A stretch of 64,000 nt of DNA from Streptomyces sp. DT2A-34 (GTDB lineage Bacteria; Actinomycetota; Actinomycetes; Streptomycetales; Streptomycetaceae). A program made the translations under genes and the position numbers. Position 1 is the first letter of the stretch, and every line of letters begins with the position of its first letter. Below, piece by piece: positions 36,279 to 44,642 of the stretch. The notes under the pieces were generated by a model. The model saw only the letters and a list, made by a program, of their open reading frames with translations. It had not been told where the DNA came from and searched no databases. Location: the NCBI RefSeq assembly GCF_030499515.1, contig NZ_JASTWJ010000001.1, positions 682,001 to 746,000 of the forward strand. The letters run 5' to 3'.

Positions 36279-37643
36279 ATGCTCGGCAGACATACCGCGG
36301 CCGGTCGCCGCGTCGCCCTGACCGCTCTCGGCGCCCTCGCCCTCACCGGGGTCACGTCGGCCGGCGCGGCCGAGCCGCCACCCGCGTCCAGCGCCGCCCA
36401 GACGCTCGGCGCCGACCGGCCGCCGGCGGCGGTGCTGCGTGCCCTGGAGCGTGACCTGAAACTGAAGCCCGGTCAGGCGGCCGAGCGGCTGGTCAACGAG
36501 GCGGAGGCGGGCGTCCGCGCGGGGCGCCTGCGCAACGCCCTGGGCGAGCATTTCGCGGGGGCCTGGCTCAGGGGGGCGACCTCCGCCGAGCTCACCGTCG
36601 CGACCACGCACGCCGCCGACGTGTCCGCCATCAAGGCCCAGGGTGCGAAGGCCGCGGTCGTCAAGCGGCCGTTGACCGAACTCCAGGCCGTCAAGAAGAA
36701 GCTGGACGCGGCCGCCGCCCGCGTGAAGACGCGCGACACGCCGGTCTGGTACGTCGACGTACCGACGAACCGGGTCGTCGTCCAGGCGACCAAGCGCTCG
36801 GCCGCGACCGCCTTCATCGAGGCCGCCGGCGTCGAAGGCAAGGGCGTCGGCGTCCGCGTGTCGGCCGAGCGGCCACGGCTGCTGGCGGACCTCGTCGGTG
36901 GCGACGCCTACTACATCGAGGGCTCGGCCCGCTGTTCCATCGGGTTCTCCGTCACCAAGGACCAGCAGCAGGGCTTCGCCTCGGCGGGCCACTGCGGAAG
37001 CCCGGGCGACTCGACCGCCGGCTCCGACATGGCCGAACAGGGCACGTTCCAGGCCTCCACGTTCCCCGACAAGGACATGTCCTGGGTCGCCGTCAACAGC
37101 AACTGGACCGCCACGGCCGACGTGGAGGGCGAGGACGGCCAGCGCACGCAGGTCACCGGCTCTGTCCAGGCGCTCGTCGGGGCGTCGATCTGCCGCTCCG
37201 GCTCCACCACCGGATGGCACTGCGGCACCATCGAGCAGCACGACACGAGTGTCAGCTACTCCCAGGGCACCGTGAACGGCGTGACGGAGACGACCGTGTG
37301 CGCCGAGCCGGGCGACTCCGGCGGCCCGTACGTCTCGGGCACCCAGGCGCAGGGCGTGACCTCGGGTGGCTCGGGTGACTGCACGGACGGCGGGACCACC
37401 TTCTACCAGCCGATCAACCCGATCCTCAGCGACTTCGGCCTCGTCCTGAAGACCGCGTCCGCCCAGGCCGGCACTCCCGCTCCGGAGGACAACGACGCGG
37501 CGGAGACATGGACCGCGGGCCGCGTCTACGAGGCCGGTACGACGGTGACCCACGCGGGCGTGCGCTACCAGTGCGTGCAGACCCACCAGGCGCAGGGCGC
37601 GTGGTCGCCGAGCGCCACTCCTGCCCTGTGGCAGCGGTTGTAG
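36279..37643 (+). CDS. Streptogrisin-like secreted serine protease with chitin-binding domain
   Basis: A 454-aa S1-family (alpha-lytic/streptogrisin) protease. A signal peptide spans residues 1-30. The alpha-lytic prodomain follows (about 50-190), then the protease with the triad: His in SAGHCGS, Asp in FPDKDMSWV and Ser in EPGDSGGPYVSG. The C-terminal 50 residues form a CBM5/12-type chitin-binding domain (WTAGRVYEAGTTVTHAGVRYQ). This order matches streptogrisin C. ATG 36279 has GGAGGT 7 bp upstream. The prodomain must be removed for activity. Confidence 0.92.
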   Translation: MLGRHTAAGRRVALTALGALALTGVTSAGAAEPPPASSAAQTLGADRPPAAVLRALERDLKLKPGQAAERLVNEAEAGVRAGRLRNALGEHFAGAWLRGATSAELTVATTHAADVSAIKAQGAKAAVVKRPLTELQAVKKKLDAAAARVKTRDTPVWYVDVPTNRVVVQATKRSAATAFIEAAGVEGKGVGVRVSAERPRLLADLVGGDAYYIEGSARCSIGFSVTKDQQQGFASAGHCGSPGDSTAGSDMAEQGTFQASTFPDKDMSWVAVNSNWTATADVEGEDGQRTQVTGSVQALVGASICRSGSTTGWHCGTIEQHDTSVSYSQGTVNGVTETTVCAEPGDSGGPYVSGTQAQGVTSGGSGDCTDGGTTFYQPINPILSDFGLVLKTASAQAGTPAPEDNDAAETWTAGRVYEAGTTVTHAGVRYQCVQTHQAQGAWSPSATPALWQRL

Positions 37644-37666
37644 GAGTCGTACGTCGGAGGACTCTT

Positions 37667-37695
37667 CCGGTGCGGGGCCCCGCGCCCCGCACCGG
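37667..37695. terminator. Bidirectional terminator, 12-bp stem
   Basis: Arms CCGGTGCGGGGC (37667-37678) and GCCCCGCACCGG (37684-37695) are perfectly complementary with a 5-nt loop. It sits between the convergent protease and serine hydrolase genes. A 9-bp GGGGAC-type tandem repeat follows at 37705-37739 into the end of the hydrolase gene. Confidence 0.75.
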
Positions 37696-37736
37696 CCGCT
37701 CCGCGGGGACCTCGGGGACTTCGGGGACTTCGGGGA

Positions 37737-38816
37737 CTACTCCTCCGCGAGAAGCGCGTACGCGGTGGCGATGAAGGAGTCGCGGGCGCGGAAGCGGCGG
37801 GTGCACAGGGCGACCAGAGCCGTGCCCGTGTCGGGCCGGAAGCCCAGGAAGGCCTGCTGGCCGAGGGTCGCCCCGCTGTGGAAGTACATCGGGCCGCCGT
37901 TCGTGGGGTGCCGGAACCACGCCATCGTGTGCACGTGCCGGTGACCTCGGCCGCGTCGGAGCACGGGCGTGCGCACCGCCCGCAGGGCGTCGGCCCACGG
38001 GGAGCCGGCCGGGTCGAGGTGCGCTTCGAGGAAGGTGAGCAGGTCGTGCGGGGTGGCGCGGACGGCACCCGCCGCCTGGAAGCCGCCCGCGTCGAAGGCG
38101 AGGGTGGGCGTACGGCCGTCCTTGCCGTGCCCGACGGCGTCGGTCTTCGGGTCCTCCGCCCGCAGCGCGGTGCCGCTCAGGCCGAGCGGCCGCAGTACGT
38201 GCGCGCCGAGCAGTTCCTCCCACGCCGTGCCGGTCGCCGCCGCGACGGCGTGGCCGAGCACGGCGACGCCGAAGTTGGAGTAGTGCCACCGGGTGCCGGG
38301 CCGGTGCCGGGGGCGGTGGCGCAGGAAGGCGTCGGTCACCCGCTCGGCCGGATAGCGGCCGTAGGGGTTGGTACGCCAGGCGGGCAGCGCCCGCCGGTAG
38401 AAGTCCGCCGGCAGGGCGGGCAGTCCGGCGGTATGCGTGACGAGGTGGGCGAGCGTCACCGGGTCCGCCTCGGTCCGCCGGCCCGGCTCCAGGCAGGCGG
38501 CGGCCGGCTCGCCCCCGGTCAGCAGCCCGCGCTGGATGAGCTGGGCCAGCAACAGGCCGGTGAACGCCTTGGAGGCCGAACCTATCTCGTAGCGCAGGTC
38601 CTGCCGAGGGACCGGTGGAGGTGGGGCGGTGCCACCGCAGTGCAGGGTGCGGCGGCCGGCACGGGACACGGCGAAGACGGTGTCGGGCGCGTCGACGGCG
38701 CCGACGGCGCGCTCCAGCCGCTCCCGCCACATGTCGTCGGTGCCGAGAAGGCCCACCGTACGGGAGTGGTCCATGTCGTCCTCGGCGCCCGGCCAGGGCG
38801 TGGCCGGGCCGGTCAT
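37737..38816 (-). CDS. Class C beta-lactamase-like serine hydrolase
   Basis: A 359-aa serine hydrolase with SxxK in GSASKAFTG near residue 85, YSN in HYSNFGVAVLG near 183, and HSG in YFHSGATLGQQAFLG near 315. It has no clear signal peptide. Such proteins can be esterases, amidases or transpeptidase-like enzymes rather than true beta-lactamases. ATG 38816 overlaps the stop of the previous gene (ATGA). It is the last gene of the unfamiliar operon 37737-41685 and may perform the final cleavage or transfer. Confidence 0.85.
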   Translation of the reverse strand: MTGPATPWPGAEDDMDHSRTVGLLGTDDMWRERLERAVGAVDAPDTVFAVSRAGRRTLHCGGTAPPPPVPRQDLRYEIGSASKAFTGLLLAQLIQRGLLTGGEPAAACLEPGRRTEADPVTLAHLVTHTAGLPALPADFYRRALPAWRTNPYGRYPAERVTDAFLRHRPRHRPGTRWHYSNFGVAVLGHAVAAATGTAWEELLGAHVLRPLGLSGTALRAEDPKTDAVGHGKDGRTPTLAFDAGGFQAAGAVRATPHDLLTFLEAHLDPAGSPWADALRAVRTPVLRRGRGHRHVHTMAWFRHPTNGGPMYFHSGATLGQQAFLGFRPDTGTALVALCTRRFRARDSFIATAYALLAEE

Positions 38817-39733
38817 GAGGCGGCGTGCGTCAGCTCGGTGAGGGCGCGGGAGGTGGCCAGCACCGAGGCGAAGGCGGCGACCAGCGTCGGGTGGTAGACG
38901 ATGTCGAACACGTCCTCCGGTTCGCCCTCGGGCATCGTCCGTACGGCGGGCATGGCGCCGTCGGGCTGCTGCGCGGCGGCGAACCCCTCCCAGGCCTGCT
39001 CGTCCAGGGTGGGACGGGGCAGGCAGGCGTCGACGACCAGGAGTTCGCCGAGCAGGTCCCAGCGCTCGAGGTCCAGCCAGTCGTCGATCCAGACCGGCAG
39101 CCACATCGCGAGGTAGTCGGCGATGTCCGGCGGCAGGCCGTCGGGGTGCTCTCCCCAGTCGGTGAGGTGGAACACCGTGTGGGTGACGTCGTAGGCGATG
39201 TGCCCGCTGACCGTCCAGGGCTCGGGGGTGCGGGCCAGCCAGGTCGAGCCGACGATGTCCGCCTCGGGCGTGCGGGGGGTGAGGCCGAAGCGGCGCTGGA
39301 ACGCGGAGAGTCCGAGGCGCCGGGTCGGGTCCAGTTCGAGCGCCGCCCAGCTGTCGAGCCGGTGGTAGAGGACGGTGGCGCGCTCCACCTCGGGCTCGCT
39401 GTACCCGAGTTCCTTGTACGGGAGGTACACCTCGAAGGGGATGGGCGAGAGCGGCTCGATGCGCTGGCCGCGCACCAGCATGCGACCGCCGTCCAGTGTG
39501 TGCCGCCAGGTGTGGTCGAGGAGCTTGCGCGCGAGCTCGGCCTGCCGTGATCCGGCCACGCCCTCGCGGAACAGCACCCGGCAGATCAGGGCCAGTTCGC
39601 CGACGGGTTTGAAGCGCTCCAGGAAGCCCACTTCCGGATCGACGTCGGGCTCCAGGCGGAAGCCGTCGCGATGGGCCCACAGCCACTCCAGGGCGCGGAC
39701 GCCGACGGTGTGCATCAGGCGGGTGTCGGTCAT
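38813..39733 (-). CDS. Uncharacterised Streptomyces protein (paralogue A of coupled pair)
   Basis: A 306-aa, mainly helical soluble protein. I believe this is a DUF6895-type family, from memory only. The most conserved block is VFHLTDWGEHPDGLP near residue 195, with WDLLGELLVVDACLPRP later. Near the C-terminus AAAQQPDGAMPAV resembles the QW-type repeats of alpha/alpha-toroid enzymes. Stop and start overlap the neighbours (ATGA). It shares these blocks with the next gene (39730-40767), so the pair is duplicated. No activity is known. Confidence 0.6.
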   Translation of the reverse strand: MTDTRLMHTVGVRALEWLWAHRDGFRLEPDVDPEVGFLERFKPVGELALICRVLFREGVAGSRQAELARKLLDHTWRHTLDGGRMLVRGQRIEPLSPIPFEVYLPYKELGYSEPEVERATVLYHRLDSWAALELDPTRRLGLSAFQRRFGLTPRTPEADIVGSTWLARTPEPWTVSGHIAYDVTHTVFHLTDWGEHPDGLPPDIADYLAMWLPVWIDDWLDLERWDLLGELLVVDACLPRPTLDEQAWEGFAAAQQPDGAMPAVRTMPEGEPEDVFDIVYHPTLVAAFASVLATSRALTELTHAAS

Positions 39734-40767
39734 CCGGGCACTCCTTGTCCCCTGTACCGGTTCTGCGTGCCGCCCACGTACGGGGCGCGGTCCTCGACAG
39801 CGCCCCCACCGCCCCCACCGCGCTCGCGGCCTTCGCGGCCTTCGCCGGTGAGGCACTTGACGGTCTGTGCCGCCGCGAAGGCCGCCATCAGGGTGGAGTG
39901 GTAGCACTGGAGGAAGTCCGGCTCCGGGTCGGCTCCGGCGTCGTCCCGGGGGTCCGGGGCCTGCTGCGGGAGCGCGCCGGAGTCGTGCTGTGCCCGCGCG
40001 ATCGTGGTCCAGGCGTGCTGAAGGGTCGTGTGGTCGGGCGGGCACGGGAGGCTCGCGGCCACGACGAGCAGCTCGCAGCCGAGGTCCCACATCCCGGCGT
40101 CCAGGCAGGTGTCGAGCCAGGGCGGCAACCAGTGGGCCAGGTAGGCGGCCAGGTCGGCGGGGACGCCCGCGGGGGTGCGGCCCCAGTCGGTGAGGTGGAA
40201 GACGACGTGGGTGAGCGCGTATCCCGAGGAGCGCTCGAACGTCCATGGTTCCGGCAGTCCGCCCAGCCAGGTGCGCCGCAGCACCTCCGCGTCCCGCTCG
40301 GGGCGTCGGATGCCGCTGCGCCGCTCGGCTTTCAGCACGCCGAGCCTGCGGGTGGGGTCCTGCTCGGTGAGCCGCCAGCTCCGGGTGCGGGCCGTGAGGG
40401 CGGCGGCGGCCTCGTATCCGGGATGCCGCAGCCCGGCCGAGGCGAAGACGGAGTAGATCTCCAGGGGGTACGTCGCGAACGGCTCCGTCTGCTGGAGCCG
40501 GAGGAAGAGCTCGCCCCGGCCGGTCTGCTGCCAGGCGAACCGCAGCAGGTCGTGCGCACACGCGTGCAGCGGATCGGACGGCGGGGTGTGCGCGCGTACG
40601 CTCGCACATGTCTGAGCCAGTTCGCCGAGCGGTTTCCAGGTGGCGTCCACGTGGCCGTCCGCGGTGAGCGCGTCCTCGCCCAACGCGAAGTCGCCCCGGT
40701 GCGCGGACAGCCAGGCGAACGCGGCGGCACCCACCTCGCGGATCTCGCTGACGCCGAGGGCGGTCAT
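39730..40767 (-). CDS. Uncharacterised Streptomyces protein (paralogue B of coupled pair)
   Basis: A 345-aa homologue of the neighbouring protein A. The shared block is VFHLTDWGRTPAGVP near residue 195, with WDLGCELLVVAASLPCPP after it and RAQHDSGALPQ in place of QQPDGAMPA. A Gly/Arg-rich tail (EGREGRERGGGGGG) follows the helical body and is not found in A. ATG 40767 overlaps the upstream stop by 4 bp. The two presumably act together, perhaps as a heterodimer. Function unknown. Confidence 0.6.
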   Translation of the reverse strand: MTALGVSEIREVGAAAFAWLSAHRGDFALGEDALTADGHVDATWKPLGELAQTCASVRAHTPPSDPLHACAHDLLRFAWQQTGRGELFLRLQQTEPFATYPLEIYSVFASAGLRHPGYEAAAALTARTRSWRLTEQDPTRRLGVLKAERRSGIRRPERDAEVLRRTWLGGLPEPWTFERSSGYALTHVVFHLTDWGRTPAGVPADLAAYLAHWLPPWLDTCLDAGMWDLGCELLVVAASLPCPPDHTTLQHAWTTIARAQHDSGALPQQAPDPRDDAGADPEPDFLQCYHSTLMAAFAAAQTVKCLTGEGREGRERGGGGGGAVEDRAPYVGGTQNRYRGQGVPG

Positions 40768-41477
40768 ACGAGCGCTCCGGCCGCCCGCATGACCCGTGCC
40801 GCCTGGACCTGAAGGGCCACCCGGGGGTCGTTGCCGCCCATCAGTTCCACGAAGTCCAGCCCCGCCTCGAGACCGAGTGTGTCCGGGACCCCGTCGAGCA
40901 GGGTCAGCCAGCGTCCCGCGCCGGCCGCCTGCTGCCAGTCCCTGCGGCGCACGGCCCGTACGAAGCCCCGGGCCACGTCGACCGGGCGGCGCCGGGCGGC
41001 GCGGGCCACCGCGCAGTCCTCACCGGGCACCGCGAGCGGGGCCAGGACCGCGAGTTGGTGCGTCAGCATCTGCCACGTCGCCTCGTCGAGCCAGCCGGCG
41101 ACGTCCGGTTCCGCGGCCTGGTCCCCGGCGGCTGCGCCGGCGAGGGGCGCGTCGAGCCGCCGCAGGGTCCGACTCATCGCCCAGTGGCTCCACTTGACGG
41201 TGGGTGCCGCGTCGGCGCGCGGCGGGAAGGCCTGCACCGTCCTGCGGAACACCGCAAGTGCCTCCGGGGCGGGCGGAGTCGGAAAGAGTACGTGTGGCAG
41301 CAGCAGGTCTGCTCCCAACACGCGTACGGCCGCGAGGGCGAAGTTTCCCTCGAGGTCGTCTGTCGCTCCCGTGCCGGCCATGCGCACGTGGTCTCCGCCC
41401 CGGAGGGCGGAGACCACGTCGGACGCAAGGTCCTGCACCGCGCCCTGCAAGAGGGCGGAAGTGCCTGACTGCTCCAT
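40764..41477 (-). CDS. Hypothetical helical protein of the coupled operon
   Basis: A 237-aa soluble, mostly helical protein of no recognised family. The N-terminus starts MEQSGTSALLQGAVQD, with a region DEATWQMLTHQLAVLAPLA near 130 and VELMGGNDPRVALQVQ near the end. ATG 41477 follows GGGAG at 8 bp and lies 22 bp after the small peptide gene's stop. Its stop overlaps the next start by 4 bp. It may bind or hold the small peptide, but that is guesswork. Confidence 0.55.
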   Translation of the reverse strand: MEQSGTSALLQGAVQDLASDVVSALRGGDHVRMAGTGATDDLEGNFALAAVRVLGADLLLPHVLFPTPPAPEALAVFRRTVQAFPPRADAAPTVKWSHWAMSRTLRRLDAPLAGAAAGDQAAEPDVAGWLDEATWQMLTHQLAVLAPLAVPGEDCAVARAARRRPVDVARGFVRAVRRRDWQQAAGAGRWLTLLDGVPDTLGLEAGLDFVELMGGNDPRVALQVQAARVMRAAGALV

Positions 41478-41499
41478 TCAGCTGTCTCCCGTCAGTCCA

Positions 41500-41685
41500 C
41501 TAGCCCTTCTTGGGGCGAGGGGTCGGCGGGGACAGCAGCAGCTTGGTGTCTGCGGAGAGCAGTGCCAGAGCGGCGCACTCGCGGCTGTCGCGGAAGACAC
41601 CGTCGGGCTCGGCGGGGTCAAGTGCCGCTTCTAGGTCGCTCCGGACGCCCGTGTTGTCCTTGATCGTCTTGTCCATGGAAGGCAT
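41500..41685 (-). CDS. 61-aa small peptide gene, possible RiPP-type precursor
   Basis: A 61-aa peptide starting MPSMDKTIKDNTGVRSDLEA and ending PPTPRPKKG, with one Cys (SRECAALAL). ATG 41685 has AGAGGAGA 7-8 bp upstream. It has no signal peptide or membrane segment. Its position at the head of a coupled operon of unknown enzymes, followed 22 bp later by a helical protein, is like a RiPP precursor before its modifying genes. It could also be a small regulator. The IS5-type element lies 246 bp upstream. Confidence 0.55.
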   Translation of the reverse strand: MPSMDKTIKDNTGVRSDLEAALDPAEPDGVFRDSRECAALALLSADTKLLLSPPTPRPKKG

Positions 41686-41931
41686 ATCACCATCTCCTCT
41701 GGGGTCAGCCATAGCCTCCACAACCAAGGTCACCACATGGCCACAAAGCACGCATCTTTTACCAAGAGACGCGTTACGACACTTCTCCACCACCCCAGAC
41801 GCCTGCCAGGGCGTTCTCGAGGCGCCCGTTCAGGCACATCGCGTGCACACTGGCAGCAGCCAGTTCAGTGCTCGGGGCGCACACGACGAGGCCGCAGATC
41901 GTGTCTTCCTCCTCCGCTGCGAGCGCGGTAC

Positions 41932-41952
41932 TAAAGCGTGTTGCACAAGGCT
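41932..41952 (+). repeat. IS5-type terminal inverted repeat, left end
   Basis: 21 bp, exact reverse complement of 42700-42720, beginning with TA that probably belongs to the target duplication. Confidence 0.9.
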
Positions 41953-41954
41953 GT

Positions 41955-42714
41955 GTTCGGGCAGGCCGGAGTGGGTGAGCGAGGTTGTCTGCTCGTGACG
42001 CGAGGGCGAGGTTGTGCATGTGGGCGACGGCCTGGATGGCGTGACGGAGGCCGTCGCCGCGCTGGCGGCAGTCGCGGAGGAGCTTGTAGTTCTTCATCCG
42101 GCCGATGGCGTGTTCCACCCGGGCACGGACCCTGCGGTGCTCGGCGTTGTCGTCCTCCTCGCCCGGGAGTAGGGGACGCCCGGGGCGTTTGCGGTGCGGT
42201 ACCGCCATCCCGCAGTCGAGGTAGGCGCCGTCGCCGAGCACGGTCACGCCCTGGCAGTGCCGGCGTCCACGATGACCTGCACGTTCGCTGAGAACCGGTA
42301 GTTGCGGCTGGAGGCCGCCACACTCCGGTCACGCACCGGGATCAGCGTGCCGTCCACGATCCACAACCGCTTTGCGGCATCTGCGGGACGGGCCACAGGC
42401 CCGAGCGCAAGCAATGGCCCCAGCCGTTGGATGATCCGGCACACAGTCGAGGAGGAGACACCGAACAGCGGGCCCAGCTGCCGCATGGTCAAGTTCGTCC
42501 GGTAGTACACCGCGACCATCAGCACCCGCTCAGCCAGCGGCAGAGACCACGGCCGGCCCCGCAAGGTGCCGTCGCCGCCCCGCTCCCGCACCACCTGCAA
42601 CAGACGTGCGAACTGCGTCACCTGCAGTCCCGTGAAGGTCTCCACCCACACCCGCACAGCCCTCAAGACCCCGGCCATACCAGGGAGATGCCAGATCAGA
42701 GCCTTGTGCAACAC
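41955..42714 (-). pseudogene. IS5-family transposase with internal deletion
   Basis: DDE_Tnp_4-type transposase in two frames. The first part (LPLAERVLMVAVYYRTNL, GVSSSTVCRIIQRL, DGTLIPVRDRS with the first Asp) ends at VIVDAGTARA. The second part (LGDGAYLDCGM, RARVEHAIGRMKNYKLLRD with the Glu) is in another frame. About 35 residues around the second catalytic Asp (the PGNRND region) are missing between them. It cannot move itself; a related intact transposase could move it in trans. It probably starts in or just inside the right inverted repeat. Confidence 0.85.
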
Positions 42715-42720
42715 GCTTTA
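42700..42720 (-). repeat. IS5-type terminal inverted repeat, right end
   Basis: 21 bp, exact reverse complement of 41932-41952. Confidence 0.9.
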
Positions 42721-42884
42721 AGGGCTGTCCCGGCCTCGCTCGCGGCGGCGTGGGACGAGCAGGCCGGTGCCGCGGTAGCCGCCGCCTGCGGTGACCGTGG
42801 TCTTGCAAGACGCGTGTCGGCTTCCTCCCGGTACTGCTGCGGCGAACGGAAGTCTCGCGTGAGCAGGTACGGCAGGGAGCCCAT

Positions 42885-43231
42885 GGCGGTCTCCTGAGGA
42901 CGCAAAAACTCGTCTGGCCGGCTTGGTGCCGCGGCTACGGAGCAAGGTACCACCAGGAGCCTGGGCCGATTCGCACTCGCCGAGAGTTCGGCTACTGCCG
43001 ACGCCGAGTGCTGACACACGGCACCGAGCGGTGTCATCCACTTACACCTCCCTTACATTGCAGGGTATTTGGACTCCCCGGAAAGAGTGTGATCTGGGTC
43101 ACGTCAGCTTCCCGTCAGGTCGCTGACGGGGTGGCGTCAGCCCCGTCTGTTTGCATGTGCTCATCGAGGCCTCGACCACTTCATCCCGGCGCTCCGCCCG
43201 TCGATCGGCCCCCCCACCCTCGAGGAGAACC
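42885..43231. other. 347-bp gap: divergent promoter region upstream of P450 and split gene
   Basis: No credible gene. The middle has an AT-richer stretch (TTACACCTCCCTTACATTGC, near 43041) and a Crp-like site at 43089-43102, followed by CGTCAG/CTGACG-type short inverted repeats near 43103-43130. Both the split 107-aa gene and the P450 would be transcribed from here. Confidence 0.55.
43089..43102. promoter_or_regulatory. Crp-like site GTG-N6-GTCAC
   Basis: GTGATCTGGGTCAC fits the GTG(N6)GNCAC pattern described for Streptomyces Crp and nearly fits the E. coli CRP core TGTGA-N6-TCACA. It lies about 130 bp upstream of the P450 ATG and 205 bp upstream of the split gene. One short match in a GC-rich genome could be chance. 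Confidence 0.4.
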
Positions 43232-44140
43232 ATGGCCGACACCCGGCCCGACGCCGTACCCCAGGCGCCGGACTCCCTGCCCGAGTTCCCGATGTCCAGG
43301 CAGGCGCGCTGCCCGTTCGACCCGCCCCGCGCTCTGAAGGACCTGCAGGAGAAAGCGCCGCTGACGAAGGTGCGCCTGTGGGACGGCAGCGAGCCGTGGC
43401 TCGTGACCCGGTACGCGGACCAGCGCGCCGTCCTCGGTGACCCCCGGGTCAGTGCGGACACCGACACCCCTGGCTACCCGACCAAGGCCAGTGCCGAGGC
43501 CGGTGAGGGCAAGCTCAGCTTCATCATGATGGACGACCCCGAACACGCCCGGCTGCGCCGCATGGTGACGGCGCCGTTCGCCATCAAGAAGGTGGAGGCC
43601 CTGCGCCCCGCCGTGCAGAAGATCGTCGACGACCTGATCGACGAGATGCTGGCCCAGCCCGGGCCGGTGGACCTCGTGGAGGCGTTCGCCCTGCCGATCC
43701 CATCGCTGGTCATCTGCGAACTGCTCGGCGTGCCCTACGACGACCACGCGATGTTCCAGGAAAACACCAAGACGATGGTCCGCACGACCGCGACGCCCGA
43801 GGAGCGCGGCGCGGCCACCCGGGAGATCGCCGGGTACCTGGCCGGTCAGATCGCCAAGCGGCTCACCGAGCCGAAGGACGACCTGCTCTCCAGCATCGCC
43901 GGGCGCGTCGGCGCGGGCGAGCTGACGCACGGGCAGGCCACGGAGATGGCGCTGCTCCTGCTGATCGCGGGACACGAGACCACCGCGAACATGATCGCGC
44001 TGGGCACCGCCGCCCTCCTCCAACACCCCGACCAGCTCGCCCTGTTGCGCGAGACCGACGACCCCAAGCTCGTCGCCTCCGCGGTCGAGGAGCTGCTGCG
44101 CTACCTCCACATCACCCACCTGGGGCGCCGGAAGGGTGGG
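43232..44140 (+). pseudogene. Cytochrome P450, 3' end deleted
   Basis: The N-terminal three quarters of a CYP105-like P450. It has ARCPFDPPRAL at the start, the I-helix LLLIAGHETTANM near residue 250, and the K-helix ExxR in VEELLRYLHITHLGRR. The sequence then stops matching a P450; the meander and the haem-Cys loop (FGxGxHxCxG) are absent. It joins directly to the 3' half of an SDR gene in another frame. The haem cannot bind, so this is inactive. ATG 43232 follows GAGGAGA. Confidence 0.88.
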
Positions 44141-44562
44141 AGGCCATCGTCGCGGCGATCGAAGGACTCGGTCTCGACGACCAGCCCGGCCCGGCCGCCT
44201 ACCCCCTCTCGAAGCGGCTGCTCAACCTGTTCACGGCGCACAGCGCCACCGCGCTCGGGAGCCGCGGAATCCGGGTGAACGCCGTGCTCCCCACGAGCAC
44301 CGAGACCGGTCTGACGTTTGACTTCGCCGTGATGTCCGGCGGACGCGAGTCCCTGGAGTCACGTGCCGGCCTGATCCAGCGCCTGGCCACACCGGAGGAG
44401 ATGGCGGACCCCGTCGTGTTCCTCAACTCCCATGCGGCGCGGTACATCTCCGGACAGCCGCTCATGGTCGACTTCGGCGCCCGCAACCTGCAGCTCCTCG
44501 GCCGCACGGCCGACTCGCTGGACCGCCCGCTGATCGGGAACGCGCAGGCCGCACGCTCCTGA
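44128..44562 (+). pseudogene. SDR dehydrogenase, 3' half only
   Basis: The C-terminal half of a short-chain dehydrogenase. YPLSKRLLNLF carries the catalytic Tyr and Lys, followed by SRGIRVNAVLPTSTETG and EMADPVVFLNSHAARYISGQ. The Rossmann cofactor half is missing, so no activity is expected. It resembles the coniferyl-alcohol-dehydrogenase-like or 3-alpha-HSD group. It was fused to the P450 fragment by a deletion between 44126 and about 44150. The end at TGA 44562 looks genuine. Confidence 0.82.
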
Positions 44563-44642
44563 TCCGGACTGCCCGCCACGGGGGTGCGTGAAGGCTGACG
44601 CCCGTCCTGGCCCTGCGCGCACCCCTCCCGTCGAACCGGCCC

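Larger units (their letters stand above)
41932..42720 (-). mobile_element. IS5-family insertion sequence, degenerate
   Basis: A 789-bp element with perfect 21-bp terminal inverted repeats, TAAAGCGTGTTGCACAAGGC plus T at 41932-41952 and its reverse complement at 42700-42720. The outermost TA on each side fits the TA target duplication of IS5-group elements. The transposase inside is damaged. It splits the 107-aa gene described at 41774-42884. Confidence 0.88.
41774..42884 (-). pseudogene. 107-aa hypothetical gene split by the IS5-type element
   Basis: The 5' part starts at ATG 42884 (MGSLPYLLTRDFRSPQQYRE) with AGGAG 6 bp upstream. The 3' part runs from 41931 to TAA 41774 (STALAAEEEDTICGLV to WGGGEVS). 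Removing the element and one TA duplicate joins them in one frame, exactly 108 codons with stop. The product is small, Ala-rich and has five Cys, four of them in the C-terminal half (DTICGLVVCAP, VHAMCLNG). I do not recognise it. It lies 88 bp before the small peptide gene and probably once began this operon. Confidence 0.7.

Noticed and set aside
37737..38816. True beta-lactamase (antibiotic resistance)
   Set aside because: The motifs show a class C-like fold, but no signal peptide is seen and the operon context suggests a dedicated hydrolase.
41500..41685. Lanthipeptide or lasso precursor
   Set aside because: The peptide lacks the Ser/Thr/Cys-rich core of lanthipeptides and the family leader of lasso peptides, and no LanB/LanC/LanM or B1/B2/C genes are seen; kept only as a possible precursor of unknown type.
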